A stretch of 14,006 bases of DNA from NCBI GenBank assembly GCA_030635005.1, contig DAOVZS010000046.1:1-14006 (forward strand), given 5' to 3'. Made by a program: the position numbers and the translations under genes. Shown here one piece after another: positions 6,054-13,900 of the stretch (position 1 is the first letter of the stretch; each line of letters opens with the position of its first letter). The notes below the pieces were generated by a model. That model was given only the letters and a program-made list of their open reading frames with translations, was not told the origin of the DNA and did not search any database. This DNA comes from Thiomargarita sp. Its GTDB lineage: Bacteria > Pseudomonadota > Gammaproteobacteria > Beggiatoales > Beggiatoaceae.

Positions 6054-7601
6054 ATGGCTTATCAAGTTTTAGCCCGCAAATGGCGTCCCCGAAATTTCCC
6101 TGAAATGGTAGGTCAAGCACACGTCCTACAAGCCTTGACAAATGCCTTAGAACATAATCGCCTTCATCATGCCTATTTATTTACAGGTACACGTGGTGTT
6201 GGAAAAACAACAATAGCACGTATCTTAGCGAAATCCTTGAATTGTGAAAAGGGAGTGACTGCTGATCCTTGTGGCACATGTGCTGCTTGTTCTGATATTG
6301 ATAAAGGGCGTTTTGTTGATTTAATTGAAGTCGATGCTGCATCACGTACCAAAGTTGAGGATACACGTGACTTATTAGATAATGTACAATATGCACCCAC
6401 ACAAGGTCGTTATAAAGTCTATCTGATTGATGAAGTACACATGTTATCTAGCCATAGTTTTAATGCCTTATTAAAAACTTTGGAAGAACCCCCTTCCCAT
6501 GTCAAATTCTTACTCGCAACCACTGATCCACAAAAATTACCCCAAACAGTATTATCACGTTGTTTACAATTTAATCTCAAACGTTTGCCCATTGATGAGA
6601 TTAGTCAGCATTTAATCAAAGTGATTACAGCAGAAGGGATTCAGTATGAAGATCCCGCCATCAATTTATTAGCAAAAGCAGCCGATGGCAGTTTACGAGA
6701 TGCCTTAAGTTTATTAGATCAAGGGATTGCGTATGGGGGGGGATCATTATCAGGCGCTGATATGGCGAGCATGTTAGGTAATTTAGATACCCATGTGATT
6801 GGAGAACTCATTCGGTTATTAGCTGCTAAAGATGGGACAGGGTTATTACAATGTGTGGCACACTTATCCGAACAAAATCCAGATTTTGTCAGTGTTTTAG
6901 GGGAAATACTCTCATTATTACAACAAATTGCATTAGCACAAGTCATCCCATCTGATGAACAGGAAATTGTACAATTAGCAGAACAATTATCCCCAGAAGA
7001 TGTACAGTTATTTTATCAGATTGCTTTAATTGGGCGACGTGATTTACCCCTTTCTCCAGAGCAACGGGGGGGATTTGAAATGGTGATGTTACGTATGTTG
7101 ACTTTTCGACCAGAACAACAGGCTGTTCAAACGGCTCAAAAACCAGCACCTGTAAGCAGATCCACACCGCCTCCTGTCCAAAATGCTCCAAATATACAGA
7201 ATGCTACTCAAAATACAGAGAGTCAAACGAATGATTGGGGCAATATTGTACAATCTTTACCGCTCCATGGCATGCTCAAACAACTTGCGGTGAATTGTGC
7301 TTTGAAACAACGTACTGCTAAGAAGTGGACATTAGTGTTACCCCTCCAGCGTAAATCTCTTTTCAATAAAAGCAGAGAAAAAGACTTAGAAATCCTCCTA
7401 CAAAAACATCTGGGTGAAGACATCCGTGTACATATCGCTGTCGAAGATCATGCGATAGAAACCCCTGCGATTCAACAACAACGTGTTCAAGAAAATCATC
7501 AAGAATATGCAGCCACTAAAATTAATGAAGAGCCTTTTGTGAATTATATGAAAGAACACTGTGATGCACGTGTTGTATCAATCAATACTGCAGCCCAATA
7601 A
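6054..7601 (+). CDS. dnaX: DNA polymerase III subunit tau (clamp loader)
   Basis: DnaX is the AAA+ motor of the clamp loader that puts the beta clamp on DNA; the tau form also binds the polymerase alpha subunit and DnaB. The protein has 515 residues, shorter than the 643 of E. coli. The Walker A motif G-T-R-G-V-G-K-T is at 45-52. Zinc-ligand cysteines are Cys64, Cys73, Cys76 and Cys79, the same positions as in E. coli. D-E-V-H (126-129) is Walker B and S-R-C (168-170) carries the arginine finger. A Gln/Pro-rich linker (about 360-390) leads to a C-terminal alpha-binding-type domain (about 395-515, with T-L-V-L-P-L-Q-R-K). The start is M-A-Y-Q-V-L-A-R-K-W at 6054; an upstream in-frame ATG at 5982 lies inside the 4.5S RNA and is rejected. 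No Shine-Dalgarno is obvious. A run of eight G (6735-6742) interrupts the AT-rich sequence. The family-typical A-AAA-AAG slippery site is not seen. Confidence 0.96.
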   Translation: MAYQVLARKWRPRNFPEMVGQAHVLQALTNALEHNRLHHAYLFTGTRGVGKTTIARILAKSLNCEKGVTADPCGTCAACSDIDKGRFVDLIEVDAASRTKVEDTRDLLDNVQYAPTQGRYKVYLIDEVHMLSSHSFNALLKTLEEPPSHVKFLLATTDPQKLPQTVLSRCLQFNLKRLPIDEISQHLIKVITAEGIQYEDPAINLLAKAADGSLRDALSLLDQGIAYGGGSLSGADMASMLGNLDTHVIGELIRLLAAKDGTGLLQCVAHLSEQNPDFVSVLGEILSLLQQIALAQVIPSDEQEIVQLAEQLSPEDVQLFYQIALIGRRDLPLSPEQRGGFEMVMLRMLTFRPEQQAVQTAQKPAPVSRSTPPPVQNAPNIQNATQNTESQTNDWGNIVQSLPLHGMLKQLAVNCALKQRTAKKWTLVLPLQRKSLFNKSREKDLEILLQKHLGEDIRVHIAVEDHAIETPAIQQQRVQENHQEYAATKINEEPFVNYMKEHCDARVVSINTAAQ

Positions 7602-7617
7602 AATAGGAATTTTTATC

Positions 7618-8853
7618 ATGAATCACAATTATTTCCGCACCTTATTATCATTTTTACTCTCAATAATGCTCACTGGTTGTAGTGCCGATGAAGCAGATAA
7701 GCAGGATGATTCTTGGTGGGATCAATCCAAACAAGCTGTCAACAATATGTGGGATACTTCCACGCAACATATTGATACAGACGCTATCAAGAAAAAAAAT
7801 GAGGAACTTTTTGCTAAAATTTGGGGAGAAATCACGCCAACGCTTGAAGAAGTGTTACACCTTGAAGGGGAACATGAGGCTTTACCTAATTCAGCTTGGA
7901 TATTAAGAGATAAGGAAGACAATCAGGAAGATATCGATGAATTACTGGATGAAGCGGTCAGTATTTTAAGTATGTCCCATTCTGATCAAACGCGACAAGA
8001 GATTCGTGATATTGAAGCAGAAATTCGAGCATTTAAAAAAACGATTGCTGAATATCATCAAGCGAAAGTGACTGCCCCTACCAGTTCTGCTTGGGTAAAG
8101 ACGGTGCAAGATTATGAGGATAAGATTGTAGCCCTGAATAAGCGTATTGAACAAAAAAATAAGAAAATTATTGAACTCAAAGAAAGATTTGCTCAGGAAT
8201 TGGCACAAAAAGGCTTATTTATCAGCTCTGAACAATTAGAAGTCTTGCTATCAAGTGTGGTTGGAGATGATATCATTCAAAGCAGCGTGGTGTATGACAA
8301 TGTCAAACAAATCAGTCAACAGTTAATGGAATTAACGATTAGCACGGGTGAAGACATTGAGATTAGCCAACGTTATTATGGGATGTATACCGTCTTATTA
8401 AAAACATTAATACACATGCAAAAAACGTTTATTGGTAATATTGATACTAAATATCTACCCAGAATAGACAAAATAGCGGTAGAAGTTCAAAATCTTAAGA
8501 AAGACACGATTTATTTTTTACGTAGAGAACGGGATAATAATAGTCATCAGCATTTGAAAGCTAATTTAGATGCTCAAAAGTTAACCTTACAAACGGCTAC
8601 TTTATATAAAAGACATTTACTGGGGCAACGTGGAAAAATGGTTAAGGCGATGGAAAAAACAGATTCTGATTTACAAATAGCACAAAACACGTATAAAACG
8701 GTCAGACTGAGTGGTGAATTAGTTAATTTATTACGCACTAGCCAAAAATCTTTTGAATTATTGCTTAATATTCAAGTGCCTGAATTATTACTGTTTGAAA
8801 ATAAGCAGATGAAACAAGAATTTGCCATACTGACTAAGAAATTGGCACAATAA
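7618..8853 (+). CDS. Unrecognised coiled-coil lipoprotein
   Basis: I do not recognise the family of this 411-residue protein. Residues 1-21 are a clear lipoprotein signal: basic-free start M-N-H-N-Y-F-R, hydrophobic core and lipobox L-T-G-C with Cys21. Ser at +2 predicts the outer membrane rather than inner-membrane retention. Residues 30-60 are Asp/Trp-rich. Heptad-like, charged helical segments lie at about 122-152 and 158-205, and further helices run to the end. A central block (about 205-300) with V-V-G-D-D-I-I and R-Y-Y-G-M-Y looks like a conserved domain. The protein is therefore probably a mostly helical periplasmic or outer-membrane protein. The ATG at 7618 is chosen over an upstream ATG (7561, inside dnaX) because of the signal peptide and an AGGA at 7605-7608. 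It starts 16 nt after dnaX and lies before ybaB, an unusual position since dnaX and ybaB are normally adjacent. Confidence 0.85.
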   Translation: MNHNYFRTLLSFLLSIMLTGCSADEADKQDDSWWDQSKQAVNNMWDTSTQHIDTDAIKKKNEELFAKIWGEITPTLEEVLHLEGEHEALPNSAWILRDKEDNQEDIDELLDEAVSILSMSHSDQTRQEIRDIEAEIRAFKKTIAEYHQAKVTAPTSSAWVKTVQDYEDKIVALNKRIEQKNKKIIELKERFAQELAQKGLFISSEQLEVLLSSVVGDDIIQSSVVYDNVKQISQQLMELTISTGEDIEISQRYYGMYTVLLKTLIHMQKTFIGNIDTKYLPRIDKIAVEVQNLKKDTIYFLRRERDNNSHQHLKANLDAQKLTLQTATLYKRHLLGQRGKMVKAMEKTDSDLQIAQNTYKTVRLSGELVNLLRTSQKSFELLLNIQVPELLLFENKQMKQEFAILTKKLAQ

Positions 8854-8902
8854 TGCCCGTAATTCGGATCATTTTTTCTCACTTTTATAGGATAGAAACA
8901 TC

Positions 8903-9226
8903 ATGAAAGGTGGACTTGTCGGCTTAATGAAACAAGCCCAAAAGATGCAGACAGATTATCAAGAAGCACAAGAAGAATTAGCACATATGGAAGTCAGTGG
9001 TGAATCTGGTGCGGGTATGGTTAAAGTGATGATGACAGGACGACATGATGTCTTACGCGTCGAACTGGATACTGCTTTGATGGCGGAAGATAAAGAAATG
9101 ATAGAAGATTTGCTGGCAGCCGCTGTCAATGATGCGGTACATAAAGTTGATAAAATTAGTCGCGATAAATTATCTGGATTAACAGGGGGGATGGGATTGC
9201 CTGAAGGCATGAAAATGCCGTTTTAA
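8903..9226 (+). CDS. ybaB: Nucleoid-associated protein YbaB/EbfC
   Basis: YbaB/EbfC is a small dimeric cytoplasmic DNA-binding protein associated with the nucleoid and found next to dnaX in most bacteria. This copy has 107 residues, against 109 in E. coli, and follows the family throughout. It begins M-K-G-G-L-V-G-L-M-K-Q-A-Q-K-M-Q, has V-S-G-E-S-G-A-G-M-V-K-V in the middle (about 31-42) and D-K-E-M-I-E-D-L-L-A-A-A-V-N-D-A near 62-77. It ends G-L-P-E-G-M-K-M-P-F. An AGGA at 8889-8892 lies 10 nt before the ATG. The gene is 49 nt after the lipoprotein and 9 nt before the methyltransferase. The recR gene that usually follows ybaB is not present here. Confidence 0.96.
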   Translation: MKGGLVGLMKQAQKMQTDYQEAQEELAHMEVSGESGAGMVKVMMTGRHDVLRVELDTALMAEDKEMIEDLLAAAVNDAVHKVDKISRDKLSGLTGGMGLPEGMKMPF

Positions 9227-9235
9227 AGGGGCGTC

Positions 9236-9985
9236 ATGAACAATCCTTGTTCTGCGACACTCTTTAAATGGTTTCAAACGTCATTAGGGCGACGTGTATT
9301 CAGTGAGGAAACCATGGCCATGCAACAAATTTTACCGCATTTGTTTGGGTATCATTTGTTGCAAATTGGCAATTTAGGCTATGGTTCTTTATTAGAAAGC
9401 AGTCTCATCAGACATCGTTGTGTGCTCAGCCAGTTTGCTTATACGATGAGTCCTCCTTATTCGAGTGTATACGCTGATTCAGATGCCTTACCTTTTGCAC
9501 ATGATAGTATTGATGTTGTATTGTTACCGCATATTTTAGAATTTGAAGATAATCCACATGATATATTACGTGAAGTAGAACGCATTTTGATTCCTGAAGG
9601 ATCTGTCGTGATATTAGGTTTTAATCCATTGGGAATATGGCGTTCTTTTTTTGTGCGTAAAGGTCCCAGTTGTGGTCACTTTTTATCTCTTCTCCGTCTT
9701 AAAGATTGGTTAGCCTTATTAGGTTTTGATGTCGAACAACAGTCAACCTTTTGTTTTTCATTACCTTTTCATAATCAACGTTTTAAATCTTATACGTTGT
9801 TGTTGGAAAAAATCGGAGAACGTTGGTCAAACCATTTTGGAATTGTGTATTTATTGGTTGCAAAAAAAAGGAGAACGACCATTACGCCTATTGGTTCTAG
9901 TTGGAATACGCATCTTACGGGTGCTTTAGTCACAGAGAACGCGCAATTCAATCAGGAAAAGAAAATATGCGTAAAATCGTCTTAG
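9236..9985 (+). CDS. YafS-like class I SAM-dependent methyltransferase
   Basis: This 249-residue protein is a methyltransferase of the type found beside rnhA and dnaQ in gammaproteobacteria (E. coli yafS); the substrate is unknown. The SAM motif I is degenerate: L-L-Q-I-G-N-L-G-Y-G at 41-50, without the usual acidic residue, as is common in this group. The downstream block is typical: A-D-S-D-A-L-P-F-A-H-D-S-I-D-V-V (80-95), H-I-L-E-F (99-103), D-N-P-H-D-I-L-R-E (105-113), then G-S-V-V-I-L-G-F-N-P (122-131). An AAAGGGG (9224-9230) sits just upstream of ATG 9236, and the gene follows ybaB by 9 nt. The end overlaps dnaQ by 19 nt, which suggests translational coupling. rnhA, which normally separates the two, is missing here. 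Confidence 0.85.
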   Translation: MNNPCSATLFKWFQTSLGRRVFSEETMAMQQILPHLFGYHLLQIGNLGYGSLLESSLIRHRCVLSQFAYTMSPPYSSVYADSDALPFAHDSIDVVLLPHILEFEDNPHDILREVERILIPEGSVVILGFNPLGIWRSFFVRKGPSCGHFLSLLRLKDWLALLGFDVEQQSTFCFSLPFHNQRFKSYTLLLEKIGERWSNHFGIVYLLVAKKRRTTITPIGSSWNTHLTGALVTENAQFNQEKKICVKSS

Positions 9986-10671
9986 ATACAGAAACCACTG
10001 GTCTTTCTACTGAAGACGGACACCGTATTATTGAAATTGGCTGTATAGAAATTGTCAATCGACAAGTCATCCAAACGCATTACCACCAATATATAAATCC
10101 CAATCGCAAAATTGATGTTGAGGCTACAAGGGTTCATGGTATTAGTATTGAAGATCTTCACGATAAACCCAATTTTGCTGATATTGCACCAGAATTTATG
10201 CAGTTTATTGACGGTGCAGAATTAATTATTCACAATGCACCGTTTGATGTGGGATTTATCGATTATGAGTTGCAATTATTAAAGCAAAATTGGAAACCCC
10301 TCGACCAATATTGCACTATTTTCGATACATTAGCACTCGCCAAAAAGATTCATCCCAGTCAAAGAAATACACTGGATGCATTATGTAAACGTTATAATAT
10401 AGATTCTTCCAAAAGAACATTGCATGGGGCGTTACTGGATTCCGAACTTTTGGCTGAGTTGTATTTAATCATCACAGGGGGGCAAGTCAGCTTATTAGGA
10501 AAAGAAGTGACATCATCCAAAACTCAAGATAATATGATTAAACGTATATCATCCAAAAGAGCTCCTTTAGCCATACAGAGTCCGACTGTTGAAGAATTGA
10601 AACATCATCAAACCTGTTTAACAGCGATTGATACAGAAAGTGGCGGAAAGTGTTTGTGGCGTACTTTATAG
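9967..10671 (+). CDS. dnaQ: DNA polymerase III epsilon subunit, proofreading exonuclease
   Basis: DnaQ is the 3'-5' proofreading exonuclease of the replicase core and binds alpha and theta. It is a DEDDh-type nuclease with two metal ions. The 234 residues compare with 243 in E. coli. The Exo I motif is D7-T-E9-T-T-G. Exo II is in H-N-A-P-F-D94-V-G-F, and Exo III has H153-G-A-L-L-D158, so all five metal/catalytic residues are visible. The last part (about 181-234) corresponds to the alpha-binding tail. The start at 9967 is set by M-R-K-I-V-L-D and by AGGA at 9954-9957; a possible ATG at 9901 would only add unrelated residues. It overlaps the preceding methyltransferase by 19 nt and converges on the next gene with a 6-bp overlap. 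A six-G run occurs near 10479. Confidence 0.95.
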   Translation: MRKIVLDTETTGLSTEDGHRIIEIGCIEIVNRQVIQTHYHQYINPNRKIDVEATRVHGISIEDLHDKPNFADIAPEFMQFIDGAELIIHNAPFDVGFIDYELQLLKQNWKPLDQYCTIFDTLALAKKIHPSQRNTLDALCKRYNIDSSKRTLHGALLDSELLAELYLIITGGQVSLLGKEVTSSKTQDNMIKRISSKRAPLAIQSPTVEELKHHQTCLTAIDTESGGKCLWRTL

Positions 10672-11679
10672 CCTCACATCAACCCAGACTAAACGGTGAT
10701 CTGAACTTTTTTCAATTAAATGATATAAGGGGTGAGCTCTTTGGGGCAAAAAAACACCTGAAACGCCCAGTTTAAAAGATTTTGAAGGCAACACATAATC
10801 CACCTGTAATCCCCAACTACTGGTAGGATGTGCTGGAATAGTATGAATATTATCATGCTTGAGCAGTTGATGAATCGCATTATCAAGACTATCCCCTTTC
10901 CTAGGATCAGCATTCATATCACCCATAATCACAAAAGGGCACTTAGGTGTTAAACCACCCCGTTGTCCGTGATCATCATACAAATAATCGCCCTTATTGG
11001 GTGTAATATAATCAGCTAATAAGCGTATTTCATCAAAATTACGTAAACGATTACGGTGTTCATCGCCTTCACAGATAGGCGGAGTGGGATGTGCGATTAG
11101 CGCATGAATCACACCATTAGGGAGTGCAATAGGCACATCCACATGATTTTTTGAGGACAGTCTGAAAATATCTAAAATTTCTGTTGAATACCACGATTCT
11201 CCATTTTCCTGATCTTTAGGCAGTTGTGCATCTGGCATATCTTTCCACAAAAAATTTTGGAACGTCCGTATCTGATCCCACTGAATTGGATACTTAGACA
11301 GTAGCACAAACGCATATTGTCCTGGATGAAATCCAAAGCCTAAGGCATCGGCAGGTCCATCTGTACAACCATCTTTATCTAAATCCAATCCTGATGGTAT
11401 GCCCGTATTTGAGGGTACCCAATAACTATCTGTAAAGTGAATGGCGTGTGCCCCATTTTGACTTAGATTAAGATAATTCTTTTGAAACAACTGTAATGCT
11501 TTACCTGCGACATCGTAATCAAATTCTTGCAACACAAGCACGTCAGGATTAACACGTTGGATGATTTCAGCAACAGATTGTGCCTGTGGATGATGGGGCG
11601 TGCTCAGATCAGTGATCAATTGTGTGGCTACAGTACGGTTCAGTGCAGTATTAAAAGTCGCACATCGAAATGTTTTAAT
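10666..11679 (-). CDS. Endonuclease/exonuclease/phosphatase family protein, likely ATT start
   Basis: This protein belongs to the EEP (DNase I-like) superfamily, metal-dependent phosphoesterases; the substrate is unknown. In the 337-residue reading beginning at 11679, the visible motifs are A-T-F-N10, L-Q-E52 (metal), a D-x-D-x-D-G loop at about 99-104 that resembles a calcium site, A-H-P-T-P-P, G-D254-M-N256-A-D and S-S-D327-H328-R near the end. The conserved R-C-A-T-F-N segment lies upstream of the first TTG (11617-11619), and no ATG, GTG or TTG precedes it before a stop at 11683-11685. The only sensible start is ATT at 11677-11679 (minus strand), preceded by a purine-rich GAGAGA about 7 nt away. 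Relatives usually carry an export signal, which is missing here. Alternatives are a CTG start, a sequencing error, or loss of the signal through a mutation. The 3' end overlaps dnaQ by 6 bp. Confidence 0.82.
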   Translation of the reverse strand: MKTFRCATFNTALNRTVATQLITDLSTPHHPQAQSVAEIIQRVNPDVLVLQEFDYDVAGKALQLFQKNYLNLSQNGAHAIHFTDSYWVPSNTGIPSGLDLDKDGCTDGPADALGFGFHPGQYAFVLLSKYPIQWDQIRTFQNFLWKDMPDAQLPKDQENGESWYSTEILDIFRLSSKNHVDVPIALPNGVIHALIAHPTPPICEGDEHRNRLRNFDEIRLLADYITPNKGDYLYDDHGQRGGLTPKCPFVIMGDMNADPRKGDSLDNAIHQLLKHDNIHTIPAHPTSSWGLQVDYVLPSKSFKLGVSGVFLPQRAHPLYHLIEKSSDHRLVWVDVRL

Positions 11680-11789
11680 AGCTTAATCTCTCTATAAAGG
11701 TTAAAAAAAAACTCAAAAATTGAAATATTTGTTGTTTTGATTAATAATACATAATACATTCACTATTTATTTTAAGGAATCATCATACT

Positions 11790-12962
11790 ATGTTTAAACG
11801 TATTACTTTAATATTGTTATTATTACCTTGCATGGTGCAAGCCGGTAACACCGATTTTGAAGATTTTCAAAAAACGCAGACACTCCCAGATCAGCATGCT
11901 TTTAATCAGTATCTGAATGACATGCAAGAGGCGTTTCAAAAGATAGTTTCAGAAGAACAAGCCTTGTATGAAGAATCAATTTTACAACATTGGGATACTA
12001 TTGATGTCAGTCAACCTGCTGTTTGGGTGGAATATGGTACAAATAAGCAAGTCAAACGTAAAGTTGATTTTGAAGCAGAAGAAATTGAAATTACTATTAT
12101 TACAGAGGAAACAGGTGCACCATTAGCAGTATTATTAGAAACCGAGTTGCAAGATTTGTTAGTCGAAAATAAGCAGACTGCGTTTAAACGTGATCCTGTT
12201 TCAAGTAATGTTGAAAAACGTTTGATTCAGCAAGCCATTCCTGTGAAAACAGCGCCTATTTCAAAAAAACCGGTATTGGGAACTTTAGTATTTGACACTC
12301 CCCAAATAGTGACGCCTGTTGTTGCGAAAAATAAGGCGGCGGCTTTATTGAAAAGCCCCAAACTCAAAATAACAAAGAATAAGCGCGGTAAAACAGTGAA
12401 AACGGTGACGATTAAATTACCGAAAAAACCATTACATAAAAAAGCACAAGGCGTTGCATCACACGTCACAAAGTATTCACTCAAACAAAAGATTTCCGAA
12501 CCTTTAATCTTTGCCATTATACAAACAGAAAGTGCGTTCAATCCTATGGCAAAATCACCGATACCTGCTTATGGATTAATGCAAATTGTTCCCAAATCAG
12601 CTGGATTAGATGTGACACAAATGTTATTTGGTAAAGCACGCATTTTATCACCCTCATATTTATATAATGAGGAACACAATATTAAAATTGGCAGTGCGTA
12701 TTTACACATCTTATCGTATCGCTATTTGAAAAAGATTAAAAATCCAACCAGTCGTTTATATTGTACCATTGCTGCGTATAATACAGGGGCAGGCAATGTC
12801 GCTAAAGCCTTTATCAACTCAAAAAACATTTCGAGGGCAGCGGTTGTTATTAATAAACTATCTCCTGAAAAAGTGTATCAAACTCTGCTTACAAAATTAC
12901 CTTACACAGAAACACGACATTATTTACGTCGCGTCACAAAACGTATGAAGCATTATCAATAA
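11790..12962 (+). CDS. mltC: MltC-type membrane-associated lytic murein transglycosylase
   Basis: Lytic transglycosylases cut peptidoglycan between MurNAc and GlcNAc, leaving 1,6-anhydro ends, in the periplasm. This 390-residue protein has a Sec signal (residues 1-18, V-Q-A then G) and a DUF3393-type N-terminal domain (about 30-220). The SLT domain spans about 228-390. The catalytic Glu is E247 in I-I-Q-T-E-S-A-F-N-P, followed by Y-G-L-M-Q-I (261-266) and A-A-Y-N-T-G-A-G. The C-terminal part follows E. coli MltC closely (N-P-T-S-R, V-Y-Q-T-L). Unlike E. coli MltC it is probably not a lipoprotein: the only early cysteine, Cys14, is preceded by Pro and makes no lipobox. A lysine-rich stretch (185-218) lies before the SLT domain. 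An AAGGA (11774-11778) precedes ATG 11790. The gene diverges from the EEP gene and is followed by prmC. Confidence 0.92.
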   Translation: MFKRITLILLLLPCMVQAGNTDFEDFQKTQTLPDQHAFNQYLNDMQEAFQKIVSEEQALYEESILQHWDTIDVSQPAVWVEYGTNKQVKRKVDFEAEEIEITIITEETGAPLAVLLETELQDLLVENKQTAFKRDPVSSNVEKRLIQQAIPVKTAPISKKPVLGTLVFDTPQIVTPVVAKNKAAALLKSPKLKITKNKRGKTVKTVTIKLPKKPLHKKAQGVASHVTKYSLKQKISEPLIFAIIQTESAFNPMAKSPIPAYGLMQIVPKSAGLDVTQMLFGKARILSPSYLYNEEHNIKIGSAYLHILSYRYLKKIKNPTSRLYCTIAAYNTGAGNVAKAFINSKNISRAAVVINKLSPEKVYQTLLTKLPYTETRHYLRRVTKRMKHYQ

Positions 12963-12968
12963 AATGGT

Positions 12969-13009
12969 CTCAACAATGTCCTTGTTCTTATGAGCAGGGA
13001 TATTGTGAG
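12969..13009 (+). promoter_or_regulatory. Hairpin covering the start region of prmC
   Basis: CTCA-A-CAATGTCCTTG (12969-12984) can pair with CAGGGATATTGTGAG (12995-13009) with one bulged A and two G-U pairs, giving about 15 pairs around a 10-nt loop. The right arm ends at GAG (13007-13009), the likely Shine-Dalgarno of prmC at 13017. It also covers a GTG at 13005 and keeps an ATG (12990) at its loop. No T-run follows, so an ordinary terminator is less likely than a translational or processing role. Confidence 0.5.
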
Positions 13010-13016
13010 TGATTAT

Positions 13017-13850
13017 ATGATGACAGAAAAAAGAATACACGCTGTATTGACAGCGGCTACCGCAATATTACACCTTTCAGACAGCCCTCGTTTAGATGCT
13101 GAAATTTTATTATCACATCTATTATCAGTAAGACGAAGCCATTTATTTGCATGGCCTGATACGATACTCACGTCACAACAATATACTCAATTTCAAACAC
13201 TCATCACACGTCGTGCCCAAAATGAACCTATTGCCTATCTCATCGGTCATAAAGAATTTTGGTCTCTCAGGTTACAAGTCACTGAAAATACACTGGTTCC
13301 CAGACCCGATACTGAATTATTGGTCGAACAAAGTTTAGCACGTTTACCTTTAGAGCAACAAACGACCGTGATTGACTTAGGAACTGGTAGCGGTGCAATT
13401 GCTTTAGCCATTGCTTATGAACGTCCCCTGTGTCATGTCTTAGCCACCGATAAATCTGGGGCTGCTCTTAGCGTTGCCCAAAAGAATGCACATCAGTTAG
13501 GATTGTCTGTAGATTTTTTATGTAGTGATTGGTATAGCCATTTAGACGATCAAAAGGCGACTTTGATTGTTTCAAATCCCCCTTACATTGCCAAAAATGA
13601 CCCTCATTTAAAACAATTACAATATGAACCGCTAGAGGCTTTAGTATCTGGACAAGATGGTTTAACAGATATACGCTATTTGATTGCACACGCTTCTGCT
13701 CATTTACGCCCTCAAGGTTTTTTATTATTAGAACATGCGGATGAACAGGCAGAAAGCGTACAGGCGTTATTTCAGCAATATGCGTATACGGCTATTCACA
13801 CCTATCAAGATTTAGCTGGATTGGATAGGGTCACTGTGGGACAATTATAA
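13017..13850 (+). CDS. prmC: Peptide chain release factor N5-glutamine methyltransferase
   Basis: PrmC (HemK) methylates the glutamine of the GGQ motif of release factors RF1 and RF2 in the cytoplasm, using SAM, and so improves termination. The N-terminal helical domain contains S-P-R-L-D-A-E-I-L-L (22-31 from this start) and the linker has P-I-A-Y-L-I-G-H-K-E-F-W. The SAM domain has V-I-D-L-G-T-G-S-G-A-I-A-L-A and the catalytic N-P-P-Y motif, followed by E-P-L-E-A-L-V-S-G-x-D-G. Starting at 13017 gives 277 residues, the same as E. coli PrmC, and aligns with its N-terminus. An earlier in-frame ATG at 12990 would add nine residues, and ATG 13020 is also possible. The start region is covered by a hairpin. 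The gene follows mltC by about 54 nt. Confidence 0.94.
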   Translation: MMTEKRIHAVLTAATAILHLSDSPRLDAEILLSHLLSVRRSHLFAWPDTILTSQQYTQFQTLITRRAQNEPIAYLIGHKEFWSLRLQVTENTLVPRPDTELLVEQSLARLPLEQQTTVIDLGTGSGAIALAIAYERPLCHVLATDKSGAALSVAQKNAHQLGLSVDFLCSDWYSHLDDQKATLIVSNPPYIAKNDPHLKQLQYEPLEALVSGQDGLTDIRYLIAHASAHLRPQGFLLLEHADEQAESVQALFQQYAYTAIHTYQDLAGLDRVTVGQL

Positions 13851-13900
13851 TAACGCTCTTTTTTTATAGCTATAGAATTGACGAATGCCATATTTCTTCT

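Noticed and set aside
7136..7400. A programmed -1 frameshift in dnaX like the E. coli A-AAA-AAG site.
   Set aside because: A-runs occur here but none is in the required frame with a clear downstream stem, so there is no basis for calling a gamma form at this place.
11700..11760. A frame beginning ATGTATTATG upstream of the EEP gene that might be its lost signal peptide.
   Set aside because: It is in a different frame from the EEP gene and its translation does not resemble a signal peptide.
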